DNA of 64,000 nucleotides from positions 45,703,598-45,767,597 of the forward strand of contig CM043962.1 of NCBI GenBank assembly GCA_014529385.2. Reading direction: 5' to 3'. Origin of the DNA: Adiantum capillus-veneris (Eukaryota > Streptophyta > Polypodiopsida > Polypodiales > Pteridaceae). Shown in pieces: positions 22,526-34,100 of the stretch; position 1 is the first letter of the stretch, and each line of letters begins with the position of its first letter. The notes beneath the pieces are model-generated. The model was not told the DNA's origin. It did not search any database and saw nothing but the letters and a program-made list of their open reading frames with translations. Made by a program: the position numbers and the translations under genes.

Positions 22526-24474
22526 ATGCAAGCCTCTAAGGGAGGCCAAGATGGCAGGCCTGTTGTTCGGCTTGGTGAAGGTGCAAAGCTCCTAGACAAA
22601 GACGATAGTGTTGATCAGTGGCAGCTATTTTTTCCGCGTACACAGACAAACGCCATGCTCATCAGGTTGGTCTTTTCGTCCTTACCAAGGATTTTCTTAA
22701 TCCCTATGTGATGCTATTTTGCAGACTTGTACATATCAAATTTCCAAGAGTCATCTTTGATGCAACAGCAACGCCGGTGGCTAATTTGGCTCATGCGCAT
22801 TCGGCTCATGTGTGCAAAAGTTGTTTTGCATGGTTGGATCGCTGATCGGCATGGCCGATTTCAATGCGACTGGCAAGAGCCCTGAGTTTGGACTTGCAAA
22901 GAAGCAAGGCTTCTCTACCTATACAACATTAAACCACACTATGTGGTGATGCAGACACTAATGCTAGGGGTGGTGATTGTCATGCAGAATGGCAATCAAA
23001 CCTGGCAGGTAAGAGCATTACAGTTCTCACATGATACTACATTGGTTGTGAAATGGGAAAGGCCCTTGACAGCATGAAGTTATTGCACATGTGCTTCGTA
23101 ACTCTCGTATGCAATGGAATGAATGATCACGGCTATCATTCATAATGCCAAGCAGGTCGACTCTTTTTGCTATGTTATAGATTTCTCATAACATTTATTG
23201 GCAATGAGGCCAGACATACTTATATGAAGCATGGCTTCTCCTGAGTACCTTAATGGAGCACGCTCATCACAGGTTACTTTTTGCTTCAAATACAGGGCCA
23301 AAAGCCAGTTTTTCAGCATCTCAAGGTGACAGGCATGGCATATTACTGGATTTGTTAAGAGCAGCAAGTTGCTCGGCATGGCCGACTCCTTGTCACTGTT
23401 TTCTACAAGCCAACATAGGATGCTTGTCACACAATACTGGTTAATTTCACTTGAAATTGTTCGACAAGGTCGATTCTTTTTGTCATGCTATTTGCAGCCA
23501 CATCAATTGGCTATTAACACTACCCGATTTAGGTGAAGCAAGGCTTCTCTTTATGCATCTTGCATAATGACTCACCACGTTTGGCATATTCTATGAGCAT
23601 ACAAACTTGGGAAGGCTTTGGCAAACGGTTTGCAGATTATTTTATTCTGTATACGACGGATGTATATGATACAAGAGGGTGAATATACATATGCAACAAC
23701 TCTCTCTCACACGACAGATTTGGCTATGAGCCACCTTTACGCGAGCTTTTCCTTTGGAATTTCATGACAAATGGTTGCAGAAACAACTACCAGGCTCGCC
23801 AAATTTAAGTTTTTCTTGTTTTTTTTTCTATGTTTACACTTTACTTGGCAATTACTGTCATTGTGCAAAGCAAAGTGCTTTGGCAATTTTACATGAAGCA
23901 AGGCTTCTCCATTGTGCCCAGGTACTGCCCAATGACTTGGAGTCAAGGGCATTGGCACACAAGTTTGAGGAACTGGAAAAATAGGGAATATTAGCTCACA
24001 CAATCCCTACCAGTTTACACTGTGCAAGGCACTTATGGTTTTGGTTCTCACGTTTGAGGCCATCACTCTCGGCAAGGTATGCTAGCGAGATAGATTTGAT
24101 TCTACCGCTTCACGCATTATACTTCCGCTATCACACTCGTAACTCTGTCAAGGACAGAATACGTGATGGATTGTTTCACCTGATTGTTGGTTACTGTCAC
24201 CACACTACAACACTAAAAGGAACCTAAAATTTGGACTTAATTTATAGGCAAAGTGCCCATGCCTAAGTCATTTTCATACAAATACGACCCCTACAAGGAA
24301 GGTAGGTCAAGATGTGTTTGTGTTTGGATGTTACTTCTCTCGAAGAGAGAGTCATACCTGAAAACTGTGGATTGCTTATACGATAAGCTGCAAGTACGGC
24401 ATAAGATGCGTCAGAGCACACAGCTTTGGTACACTCTAAAAACTTAAGGAAAGTTCCTCAACCCAGCATGCTCT

Positions 24475-24508
<34 letters not shown>

Positions 24509-24603
24509 AAGGGAATAATGAACATCTTCTAAGAATCTTTTGATATGTGTTTTGCTGGAGAGTCAGTCTGAGTCAAGGTGCTCTAACTCTCAGCTAGCAC
24601 GTG
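22526..24603 (+). mobile_element. Hairpin-rich gypsy-derived element, copy B, left part
   Basis: It matches copy A from about 23160 (copy A about 6870) up to the element R insertion. The first 600 bp have no clear partner in copy A but contain the same micro-hairpins, for example ATCGGC-ATG-GCCGAT at 22845-22859 and AGAAGC-AAG-GCTTCT at 22900-22914. No gene is recognisable; frames are not conserved between copies. Confidence 0.65.
24473..24508. repeat. (CT)n microsatellite
   Basis: A pure CT dinucleotide run within copy B. Copy A has only a short, interrupted version near 8218-8240. Confidence 0.9.
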
Positions 24604-24608
24604 GATAA
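24604..24608. other. Target-site duplication of element R, left copy
   Basis: GATAA here is repeated at 28336-28340 on the other side of element R. Copy A, which lacks the insertion, has the continuous site at about 8331-8350. Confidence 0.92.
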
Positions 24609-24795
24609 TGTTGGGGTATAGGCGTCTGTGCCTTGCCCGGCCGCCCAGAGTCTGGGCGCCCACTGACTTGTATACCTTATACATAGCATAAGTGTATAGG
24701 GGGCTGCACTCTTTGGAGTCTCCCCACCCACATCGTGTCTGTCTCCTTCTCTCTCACTCTCACTCTCCGTCTGTGGTGCTCCCCGATCCCCTTCA
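24609..24795 (+). repeat. 5' LTR of element R
   Basis: 187 bp, TG...CA ends, almost identical to 28149-28335. It contains the self-complementary stretch TATACCTTATACATAGCATA and a TATA-like GTGTATAGG that could serve as promoter. Confidence 0.95.
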
Positions 24796-24809
24796 ATTGG
24801 TATCAGAGC
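24796..24809 (+). other. Primer-binding site of element R
   Basis: ATTGGTATCAGAGC directly follows the LTR and is a perfect initiator tRNA-Met complement. Confidence 0.95.
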
Positions 24810-26215
24810 TATGGTGACCGCGGAGAGCACGACGGCTTTGAGAGCTTCGAGGCGATAGATCGCTCGCTCCCGACGGTGGAGTTCGATCGCGGAGTTTCAC
24901 GGAGAACGTTTTTAGCTTGAGGAGCATTGTCTTTGGAGCTTAGGATCTTGGTGTGGTCAAGCTTGGTCGAGGAGGCGGTTGCGGCTTCCTTGGTGAGAGG
25001 AGCTTTTGAGCTCAGTGGAGCTCGTTAGAGAAGTGCTCGACGGAGGAGAGCTTGACATTCGAGTGCTTGGATGCTGTTGTGGCAGAGCTCTTGCATTGGA
25101 GCTTGCATTGAGAGGACATTGCATCATGCAGAGTGGAGCAGGAGCATGTTCAATACTGTGTGCAGCTCGTTTTTGCCATTTTCGGGCTCTAAAACGTAGT
25201 TTTTTGCGTAGCTCCGTATACAGAGTCAGATCTACATGATCCAGGAAACTAGGTCAGGGTTTTGTCACGCTTTGGACGCGATGGTGATGTTTATTTGCTG
25301 AAATTATGCTTTGAATTACAACAGGTACAGCAACAGGTTTATTTGTGCACTTTCGGGTCCCAAAAACACTGTTTTTGGTATATCTCACACACACGGAGTA
25401 TTTTTTGCAGGAACCAGCAAATTCATAGGTGTACACAGGTTTTTGGATATGCATTTGTCCGGAGAGCCACTCATGCGAGAGTGAGCTATGTTGCCATGGT
25501 CTTGGCGGTTTATGTATGCCATATATGGATTTGTGTATTTGTTTGTGGCTGAGATTATTTGAGATTTGGCTCAATTTATAGAAGAAATCTGTTGGATTTT
25601 ATCTAGGTTCTCGCCATAGCTTCTATGTATCCGTAGGTTGCTCTTTGACAGTTTAGTGGTTGAGTTTACTCCCACTTTGACAGGTGATTTTCAGTCATCA
25701 TTTGGTTGGAGTTTGGAGTCACTTGTGTATGCCCTTGTGTGCCGTATTTTGCATTGCGCATAGCGACAGATCTTGCAAGGTTTTGCGAAATGTTGCTATA
25801 GTTATCTGGCAGACATTTGGTCATCGATTGAAAGGTATTTTGGCAGCAATCATCACTCACATGTATGTCATTTGAGGTGCCGTTGAGTGGTACTCCGGCA
25901 AGAGCGGGTATGCTCATATGTATGACTTTGTGAGGTGATTCCGGTCGAGTTTATTCCCGGATTGGCCATTGTGGCATATATTATTGTCTCTTTGAGGTTT
26001 ACTGTTGAAATTTTGCTCCAGTTACAAAGGAGACTCTGCCAAAATTGAGTCATATTGACTTGTGATTTTGTGCAAGGTTTTGCACGGTTATTGGTGCAAC
26101 TTTGTATCAGGTTTTGAGCCATATTTGCAGACTTTTGTTGATGCGATTCGAGCCAGTTTAGGACTGATTTGGTTGACATTTGCTACTCATTTTTGGTTGC
26201 TCTTTTGCGAGCATT
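24810..26215 (+). other. Long untranslated leader of element R
   Basis: About 1.4 kb between the primer site and the gag start has no long plus-strand frame and many short upstream ATGs. It presumably carries dimerisation and packaging signals. I see no repeats or recognised domains in it. Confidence 0.6.
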
Positions 26216-26659
26216 ATGGCTGATTTTTCATTTGACTTCCAGTGTTATGGTCTGACACAGTTTGATGGTGCAGATTTTGTTGCTTGGAAGGAGCATATGC
26301 TTGTTGCATTGGCGGATTTGGGGCAGGATAAACCCTTGTGTGGTTTATCAGCGAAGCCCAAGTCTATGCGTGATGATGATTGGCAGGATCTTGATGAGTT
26401 AGCAATGTCTACGATTTGTTTGCATCTGGTTGAGTCTGTTGACTGGCAGGTCTCGAGGGAGACTATAACTCATGCTTTATGGCAGAGTTTACATGCTATG
26501 TACACGACATCCATGTCTCCAGGGAAGTCTAGTCCCACTTCTATGTCCATGGGAGAGATTGATCCCACACGCAAGTCTCGACGGCATAGAGACTTGACAT
26601 GTTGGCATCGTGGACATAGAGGGCACATTAGGCGTCGATGTTTCAGGCGTTTGAGATAA
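26216..26659 (+). CDS. Element R shortened copia gag
   Basis: The frame is open upstream to an ATG at 26180, but the start at 26216 (MADFSFDFQCYGLTQFDG) fits the copia gag N-terminus better. The first ~85 residues follow the copia gag pattern: FDGADFVAWKEHM, then MRDDDWQDLDELAMSTICLH, then ALWQSLHAMY. The second half of the gag domain is missing, and the frame jumps to a basic tail with a degenerate zinc knuckle, CWHRGHRGHIRRRC, in which the second Cys is Arg. It ends in TAA. The following frame is in phase 12 nt later, so one stop codon separates gag from the protease segment. Function as a capsid protein is doubtful given the deletion. Confidence 0.75.
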   Translation: MADFSFDFQCYGLTQFDGADFVAWKEHMLVALADLGQDKPLCGLSAKPKSMRDDDWQDLDELAMSTICLHLVESVDWQVSRETITHALWQSLHAMYTTSMSPGKSSPTSMSMGEIDPTRKSRRHRDLTCWHRGHRGHIRRRCFRRLR

Positions 26660-26671
26660 CGGAGGCGACAG

Positions 26672-28069
26672 ATGCGTGATGAAGATTTGGGCATGACAGA
26701 TGCTAGTGAGATCAGTACGGTGGTTACTGAGTATGATTGTGATGGTGATGTCACATTTACATCTAGCTTGTCTTCGGACGATCTTATGTCTACGGATTGC
26801 ATATCGGATTGCACATTGTCTTCATATTGGTTACTAGATTCAGATGCTACTTTCCATGTCACGTCGCATCGTGAGTGGTTTAGCACGTTTTCTAGTGGGA
26901 GACTTGGTTGTGTGCACATGGCTAATGGTGCTGTGTATGACATTGAGGGTGCAGGAGACATATGTTTGTCCTTGCCCAGTGGTATGAGATTTAACCTGCG
27001 TCATGTGCGTTATGTGCTAGATCTGAGACGGGATTTGATCTCAGTCAGACAGTTACGAGATAGTGGATGTCATATTTCGCTACGAGAGCGAGATTTTGTG
27101 ATGCATTTGGGTTCGCTAGTGATTGCGAGAGGTGCCAGAAGTGGTACACATTACCCATTGCATGTGGATCATGGGAGAGACGGTGTTGTCTCTGTGATCA
27201 TGCAGCCAGGTAGAGAGCGAGAGAGCAGGCGAGTCTCTTTTTCTTGTGGGTTGCAAGATGCTTTGCATGGAGTGCAGAGTAGTGAGCTCATTGTGCACAC
27301 AGTTGGGGCACGACTTGAGCAGTTACACAGAGAGGTGACAGAGTCAGACATGCATGCTTTGCTAGTGACTGAGCAAAGCAGAGAGTCAATTGTGCGAGAT
27401 ACGTCTATGCAGGATAGACAGGTAGAGCGGTCTTGCTCTAGTGAGTCACGACAGGAGGACGTTGTGCAAGAGTCTATGCATACGGAGTTAGAGCATGAGA
27501 GCTCTAGTGAGTCACAGCAGATTGAGTGGTCATGTTTGCAGTGGATGATTGCAGAGGAGATTGAGATGTCAGCGATTATGCAGTCATTCCTTTCTATGCT
27601 TGACAGTGAGCATGGGGATATAGTTGTGCAGGATATGTCTTCCAGCAGACATCTAGAGCAGCTGGTTTGCTCTAAGGTTGCACGACAGGTTGATGCGTCT
27701 TTTGCGGACAGTCAGGAGATGCATGTGGCTGACACGCCTTGCCAGTCAGAGATGCCTATTGCCAGGGATATATATGTTGATGCATGCTCCATAGAGCTAG
27801 CAGGGCCCGCTAGCATTGCATCGGCATTTGGTGGTCTCATGTATGAGATGCTGATCTTGAGACCGGATATCACAGCTGCAGTGCGAGCATTTGCAGTTGG
27901 GGTTGTCAATCGTTTGTTGACTAATGATGGCATAGTGCCCGAGGGAGATATGCAGGTATTGCATACATACTTGCAGTACGTGTGTGGTACGTCTGGTGGT
28001 GTATGGACTTACACGGGAGCAAGAGAGCGGGATGCACACGATCACTGCCAGCCAGTGGGCATAGGTTGA
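26672..28069 (+). CDS. Element R protease-linker-RNase H-boundary frame
   Basis: 466 codons in the same phase as gag. Residues ~52-150 are copia protease and the start of the pre-integrase region: SYWLLDSDATFHVTSHREWF, VHMANGAVYDIEGAGD, RHVRYVLDLRRDLISVRQL. The active-site triplet is DSD instead of DSG, a GGT-to-GAT change at 26843-26845, likely to destroy activity. Residues ~190-370 are an acidic, Ser- and Gln-rich linker unlike integrase or RT, with the phrase SSESR/SSESQ repeated. Residues ~380-450 (GGLMYEMLILRPDITAAV, then LHTYLQYVCGTSGG) match the copia segment between RT and RNase H. So roughly the whole integrase and RT core are deleted, yet the frame stays open. Coding of a retained accessory product or simple youth of the deletion are both possible. 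Confidence 0.75.
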   Translation: MRDEDLGMTDASEISTVVTEYDCDGDVTFTSSLSSDDLMSTDCISDCTLSSYWLLDSDATFHVTSHREWFSTFSSGRLGCVHMANGAVYDIEGAGDICLSLPSGMRFNLRHVRYVLDLRRDLISVRQLRDSGCHISLRERDFVMHLGSLVIARGARSGTHYPLHVDHGRDGVVSVIMQPGRERESRRVSFSCGLQDALHGVQSSELIVHTVGARLEQLHREVTESDMHALLVTEQSRESIVRDTSMQDRQVERSCSSESRQEDVVQESMHTELEHESSSESQQIEWSCLQWMIAEEIEMSAIMQSFLSMLDSEHGDIVVQDMSSSRHLEQLVCSKVARQVDASFADSQEMHVADTPCQSEMPIARDIYVDACSIELAGPASIASAFGGLMYEMLILRPDITAAVRAFAVGVVNRLLTNDGIVPEGDMQVLHTYLQYVCGTSGGVWTYTGARERDAHDHCQPVGIG

Positions 28070-28137
28070 GAGCGGTTTTCTCTCGCCTTTTGTAGTCTTT
28101 AGACTAGGTTCCCTTGATTAAAGGCACAGTCGCCTTT

Positions 28138-28148
28138 AAGTGGGAGGT
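28138..28148 (+). other. Polypurine tract of element R
   Basis: AAGTGGGAGGT lies immediately before the 3' LTR. Confidence 0.85.
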
Positions 28149-28335
28149 TGTTGGGGTATAGGCGTCTGTGCCTTGCCCGACCGCCCAGAGTCTGGGTGCC
28201 CACTGACTTGTATACCTTATACATAGCATAAGTGTATAGGGGGCTGCTCACTCTTTGGAGTCTCCCCACCCACATCGTGTCTGTCTCCTTCTCTCTCTCT
28301 CACTCTCCGTCTGTGGTGCTCCCCGATCCCCTTCA
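28149..28335 (+). repeat. 3' LTR of element R
   Basis: 187 bp, near-identical to 24609-24795. Visible differences include CCCGACCG for CCCGGCCG, GGGTGCCC for GGGCGCCC, and compensating 2-bp indels in the CT-rich part. GATAA follows directly. Confidence 0.95.
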
Positions 28336-28340
28336 GATAA

Positions 28341-31136
28341 GATGCTACTCAAATTAGTCTTCATCGGTTCGTCCATTGAACACTAATTTGCATAAGGGCT
28401 ATGAGCCACGCAAGCTAAGAGCCATTGTTAAGCCAAGGGTACGACCCAACTATTGGAATTCTTTGGGTGATTGTTCTCAAGATCGAACAGATCTACCCAG
28501 GGGAGTACACCTCGACGTTAATGGATAAGCAAGAGTCTTGTCATTACGCATGTTTAGGGTGTCATTTTTGCCCTACCTGTTCTCAGTGCGACACTCAAGT
28601 TGAGTTTTTGAAAATCTTCAACTCACAGTAGCTGATCTCTACAAGGAAGTATAGATGCAACAATCAATTGAGATAGTATGGCTGTCCACAAGAGCTTGGC
28701 AGTTCACTTGTGTGGATTTCCTGCTCTCTCTATAGCACTACGGAGTGTCTATGGACATAGTGTTTTGGGGTACGACCCGGCGGGTGATTGCTACATCATC
28801 CCATAGGCATTGAGGATCACAGTTGATCTGCCTTGAGGATCACAGTTTGATCTCTCCCAGTTAGACTTTCAAGGAAGGAGGATCACAGTTGATCTGCCTT
28901 GAGGATCACAGTTTGATCTCTCCCAGTTAAACTTTCAAGGAATAATTCCACAATCTACCACGCGGTAGTAGACAAACTCAACTTTTCAAGTTCATTCCAA
29001 TCAGTATGTACACGGTTAACTATGTTGGTTATCGTTAACTGCTACTTGAACAGTTTCTACGAAGGGTCTTACCAAGGGATTTGACTACGTAGATTTTAAC
29101 CAAAGGGGTTGGATTGTGATGGCAACACCCACGGTTCCGAGTGCAATATTGTTTGTTTGTTCAGGTAGGAGATGTGCTCCTCTCCGTTTGCATACGAGTA
29201 AGTGAACATTACGTTCAAATCTCCAGGTACGCATCTATTGATTTGGTGTTATTCCATTTTTTGTATGATTTGCTTGGTTTTTTTTTCAAGACGTATAAGC
29301 ATGCTTGAATGTTACAGAGCCATGCCAAGGGAATGTCGGCACAAAGTATTTTGGACCAAGTGTTCAATCTACCTTTCTGCCTTATGATGTTACGAACCTA
29401 CTTGTAGGGTTCGATTTTCCACATGTTGTCACATGGGATACAACATGGTCTAGGGACTCAAGGAGTTCGGTTTAGCCAGTGTGGAGAAATGAATGAGGGT
29501 CCCTCTCCCTATTGTCATAGAGTGTTTGTAGTTACCTCCACACACAAGTACCAGCTCGTACTTGATGGATATCTCTTTTCTTTATATCCTTGTTTGAGAC
29601 ATATTCCACATGTGGAGAATATGAGTCTCTGGGACTGACACTGGCGCCAACTATCTAACAATGTGTCGCGACGAAGTCCCTAGGTGCTGGTCGCATCCAT
29701 GGATTCGACCATTTTGAGCACACAGTATCAGGAGCAATTTCAGTGGCCAGAAATTGTCGGGTACTAAGTACAAACTTGTTGCGAGTACAAGTGCTGTGAA
29801 ACCACCTTAACGGAGGGTTGTTTCTACATATAGCTAAGTATGCTATGTACATGAGAATGTCTCATGGTTGGTACCTAGGTGTGACCGGGTTGTCACATTC
29901 TGTTATGGTCCAAAGTCTCATCATGGACTTGTGGTTTGGATATGTTTGTGTTAAATGCATGCACACTAGGTGTTATGGGCCCTAGTGTTTAACACAAATT
30001 TATTCGGAGCGGCATGCAACTTCATGGACATTATTGTTTCTGCAATTTTTTGCACTGTCAGTGCAATTTCTCTTGTAGATTTAGTATGGGTGCCATACAA
30101 GGTGATGGCTAAGTATGGGTGTTTGTGATTGGATGCTTGAAACTCCAATCTTCTTTCAACCTAGTTGGTTGTCTCCATTCCATATCGAGTATATGGCTGG
30201 ATACTCAATGATTGAGTCATAGTTTGTCGTCAGTCGTGGACGACTTTCTGTAAGTGGTTGGGGAAAAAGCACCTCACTCGTACTACTGCTATTCATCCCG
30301 AGTAGGATGGGCAGTTTACAAGCATTTTATTTAGTACTAAAGGATATGCAAAGTGCATTCGTTAAATCACACTAAAGGATATGCTAAGTGCATACGTTAG
30401 CAAGAAGTGAAACAACTGGATCGGTTACCTTTCTAGTTTGGAGTTTGCTTCATATGATGAAAGGCATGTTACGGCTACTTTTAGTCTCTGCCTGTTATTC
30501 TCAAGTTATCAACCTTAATCATCAGTTTTGATACGGTTGGCTACTGGCAAGAAACCATAGCAAGTCAAGGACTTGGTTGCTGCTGATGAATATGTCAGCA
30601 TAGTACTTTCATGGAAAGATGAGCCGAGGTTATATTTCACATTCAAGTACCTCTAGAAAGTCTGAAACTTGGGTATACATTTAGACACCTCTTCATTATG
30701 ATAACTCGTTTAACATACTCAAGTGAGTTTTAAATGGAGTCTTCACATTATGTTGGTTACGGGTCAGTTAACCAAGACGGTTGTAAAGGGACAACAATGT
30801 GGAAAATCAAGATGTTATTCTTGATTTCATTGAACCTCCCAATGAACCGGGTTCCGATTCAACAAACCGTTGGATCCATGAGGGATGCCACGGTGGAAAA
30901 CATTAGTGTTCTTATGAAGATACCACCACTTGTGTTTTTGAGGATGAAAACTCTTCCAAAGGGGGGAGTAATGTCAGGACACGGTTCCTACGGGCAGGAC
31001 CCTACCCTAAAGGGGGGTCACGGACCCCGGCCACGGGCCAACTAGCAGTGTGGGCAAGGGATCCTAGGGCTAAGAGCCTATAAGTATGGGCAGTTGGGTG
31101 GAGGATCCAGGTCTCTAGCTCCTGGGGTTCTTATAT
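28341..31136 (+). mobile_element. Hairpin-rich gypsy-derived element, copy B, right part
   Basis: It continues copy B after element R and parallels copy A from about 8400 to 10818. It keeps the micro-hairpins at 29600-29623, 29850-29866, 29945-29998 and 30561-30575. Integrase-like HPE-stop-DGQ begins at 30294; the polypurine tract is at 30958-30971. The LTR-like TGTCAGGACACGG starts at 30972 and is cut at about 31136 by Gypsy-3 gag. Relative to copy A it has an extra ~143 bp at about 29147-29289. Confidence 0.65.
28812..28940. repeat. Tandem duplication, period 66 bp
   Basis: Two adjacent units start GAGGATCACAGTTGATCTGC at 28812 and 28878 and end CCCAGTTARACTTTCAAGGA. Copy A has no equivalent tandem pair (compare 8865-8905). 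Each unit itself contains GAGGATCACAGTT twice. Confidence 0.92.
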
Positions 31137-34100
31137 AGTTAAGTTTTGGGACTTACATCTCAAAGCCTCTGTATTCAAGAAAATGGAATCTAGGGAGCAA
31201 AAACAACAATTTTATGCAGACTTAACTGAAGAAATGGCGGAGTATGTCAACACCCAAAGGCCACGCACCATATCTGTGGTCATACACCATACTCTGGTGG
31301 CTTCTTGAATCAATTTCCAAACAACGGCTAAGATAAATCTTAAGCTTATGGAAAACAAGGGTTCCAATGAGCCTAAGGGGAAGGACAATGTCCAAAAGTC
31401 TCCTAAGGGAAATCCCAATAACAACAAAGCTAAGGATAAGGGAGATTACAAAGGCAAAAACAAAATCTTTCCTGAAGAGCTTGAGCATTATCGCAAGGAA
31501 AACCGTTGTTTCAAGTGTGGCGAGCAAGGGCATGCGTATTGTGCTTGTCCCCAAAAGAACACCCACCATGAGCCTCCTAGAGCTACCTTGGTCGAAATCC
31601 AAAAACAGAAAGCTCACCACAAAAGATCTCCTCTATGCCATGCTTGGGGAAAGGTAAGAGAACATCATGCTTTTATTCTCTTTGACCGTGGTTCTACTCA
31701 CAATTTCATATCCACAGAGTTGGCCACCAAGCTAGGCATCCAAGACTATGAGATGGGAGATGTCCTACCTGTAGATGGTTATTTCAAGGGGCAAGAAGCT
31801 TCAGTCACTCCCTTAATGGGGAAATTGAAGCTTCAAGTCCAAAGCTATGTGAACAAAGAGGACTTCTTTATCTCTCCTCTCAATCATGAGGATGTAATCC
31901 TAGGGACACCATGGTTTGATCGCATGGCTACCAATATTAAATTCCATGAAAGGAAAATGTACTTTAAGTACAGGGAAATGATATGTACATAGATGGGTAA
32001 CACCATACCCATTGTACATACGCAAGCTTTCAATAAGTCAATAAAGAGCTCTATTTTTGTGTATAGATTTTTGTTAAAACAGATTTCTCAAGGGATTTCA
32101 AGAAGTCTTTATTGACGACATCCCTTGTGAACTACCTCCTAAACGAGGCAATGATGACCATGCAATTGAACTTCTTCCAGGAAGTTCACCGCCTAATAAA
32201 CCTCCCTATAGAGTTTCTCAAGCTCAACAAGAGGAGATTTTGCGGCCAGTGCATGAGTTAGTTGAGAAGGGCATGGTGAGGCCTAGCACATCTCCATTTT
32301 GTTCACCCGTGTTATTGATGCAAAAGAAGATGGCACATATCGTACGGGTGTTCACTATAGAGCACTAAATAGGACCACTATCAAAAATAGGTTTCCTGTT
32401 CCACGGGTAGAAGACCTATTTGATAAGCTACAAGGGTCGAGCTACTTCAATAGGATTGACCTAAAAAGTGGCTACCATCAAATAAGGATAGTTGATCAAG
32501 ACATTGTAAAAACCGCATTTTGCTCTATGTTTGGTCTTTTACGAATACATTGTCATTAATTTGGCTTGACCAATGCACCAGGCACATTCAACTGCTTGAT
32601 GGAGAAGCTATTCAGGCCTCACTGAACCTTTACTGGAGTGTTCTTTGATGATATTATCATCTAATCTAATTCACAAGACAAACACAAGCAACACCTCCAT
32701 GTAATATTTCAAGTCTTAAGAGAGAATAAACTTTATATTAATCAAAGAAAAGTGATTTTTTCTTACAAGAGATTCAGTATTTATGTCACATTATCTCTCA
32801 AGATGGCATCCAAATGGATCCAACAAAGTTAGAGGTAATAAAAGGATGGCCTAATCCAAGGAATCTTCATGCACTAAGAAGTTTTATAGGTATGTGTGCA
32901 TACTATTTATGCTTCATAGAAAATTTCTCACTAATAGCAAGACCATTACATGACCTAACAAAGAAAAATGTGAGGTATACATGGTCTGCCAAGAAGAACA
33001 ATTCTTTCAAAAATCTTAAAGAAAAGATTATTCTCAACATGTGCTTACACTACCGGATCTCTCAAAGCCATTTGAGGTCCAATGTGACGCTTGTGGTGAT
33101 TGACTTGGAGCTATTTTTCTCCAAGAAGGGTACGCCATAGCCTATGAAAGTCAAAGGCTCGACCCTATTGACCAAGCTGTAGGCATATATGAAAAGGAAC
33201 TCCTCGCAGTTCTACATGCCCTAGACTCATGGAAGCACTATTTATTGGGGACTCCTTTCATCCTACGAACGGATCACAAAAGCCTTAAGTACTTCATGAC
33301 GCAGACCAAGCACTCCAAAAAAAAATGGTGGGAAAAATTCTTTTCACAATTTCATTTTCATATTGGTCATTGCTGGCAAGAATAATCAAGTAGCTGATGT
33401 ACTCTCAAGATGGCGGAGAGTGAATGCGGTTTACATAGCAACTCACAATTATCTATCTTCCATGATAGATGAGTATGCTATTGATCCCAATTTCAGAGAT
33501 GTGATTTCAGCCCTTGCATTAGGGAAGAAAGAGGAACCATTTCCTTTACAATATGGTTATCTTCTCTATGGAAATAGACTATGTGATACTAACTCACCAC
33601 ATGAGAAAGTAATTTATGAATCCCATGCTCCTCCTTATGTGGAGCATAGAGGGATCCAGTCTACCCTAAAAGGGAGTGAAACATATTTCTATTGCCCCAC
33701 CATGAAAACAAACATGCGAGAGTATGTTTCTAAATGTGTGGTATGCCAAAACATGAAGTTTGATGGAGGGAAGCAACCTGGATTGCTTCAACCGTTGTGA
33801 AACCCTAATTCACCATAGGAGAGTATATCCATGGATTGCCTAAGTCTATCCATGGGAATATGGGAATATCGACGATAGTAGACAGGTTTAGAAAACAAGC
33901 TCATTTTATACATGTCAAAAAGACTATCAAAGCCCATCAAATGGAAATCCTCTTTATATCACAAATCTTCAAGTACCATGGCTTGCCAATGTCCATAGTG
34001 TCGGATAGAGATCCTAGAATGACCAGTAATTTTTGGAAGGGTCTCTTTGAGAATTTAGGGACAAGGCTAAATTTCTCTTCAACCTATCACCCACAAACGG

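Larger units (their letters stand above)
24609..28335 (+). mobile_element. Element R: compact, domain-deleted Ty1/copia retrotransposon
   Basis: It is a complete 3,727-bp insertion bounded by 187-bp LTRs (TGTTGGGG...CCCCTTCA) and a 5-bp GATAA target duplication. It has a tRNA-Met primer site and a purine tract. Internally it has about 1.4 kb of leader, a shortened gag, and a second frame with copia protease and the end of the RT region; integrase and catalytic RT are missing. Without those it cannot move by itself. The near-identical LTRs (a few substitutions and two 2-bp indels seen by eye) show it inserted relatively recently, so some partner copia presumably mobilised it. Confidence 0.92.

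Noticed and set aside
26180-26215. Upstream ATG at 26180 as the gag start of element R
   Set aside because: The added 12 residues are hydrophobic and unlike copia gag; the ATG at 26216 gives a family-like N-terminus.
29147-29289. Extra ~143 bp in copy B as an intron relative to copy A
   Set aside because: Its ends do not give GT...AG at the alignment borders and there is no conserved flanking frame; it looks like an ordinary insertion or deletion.
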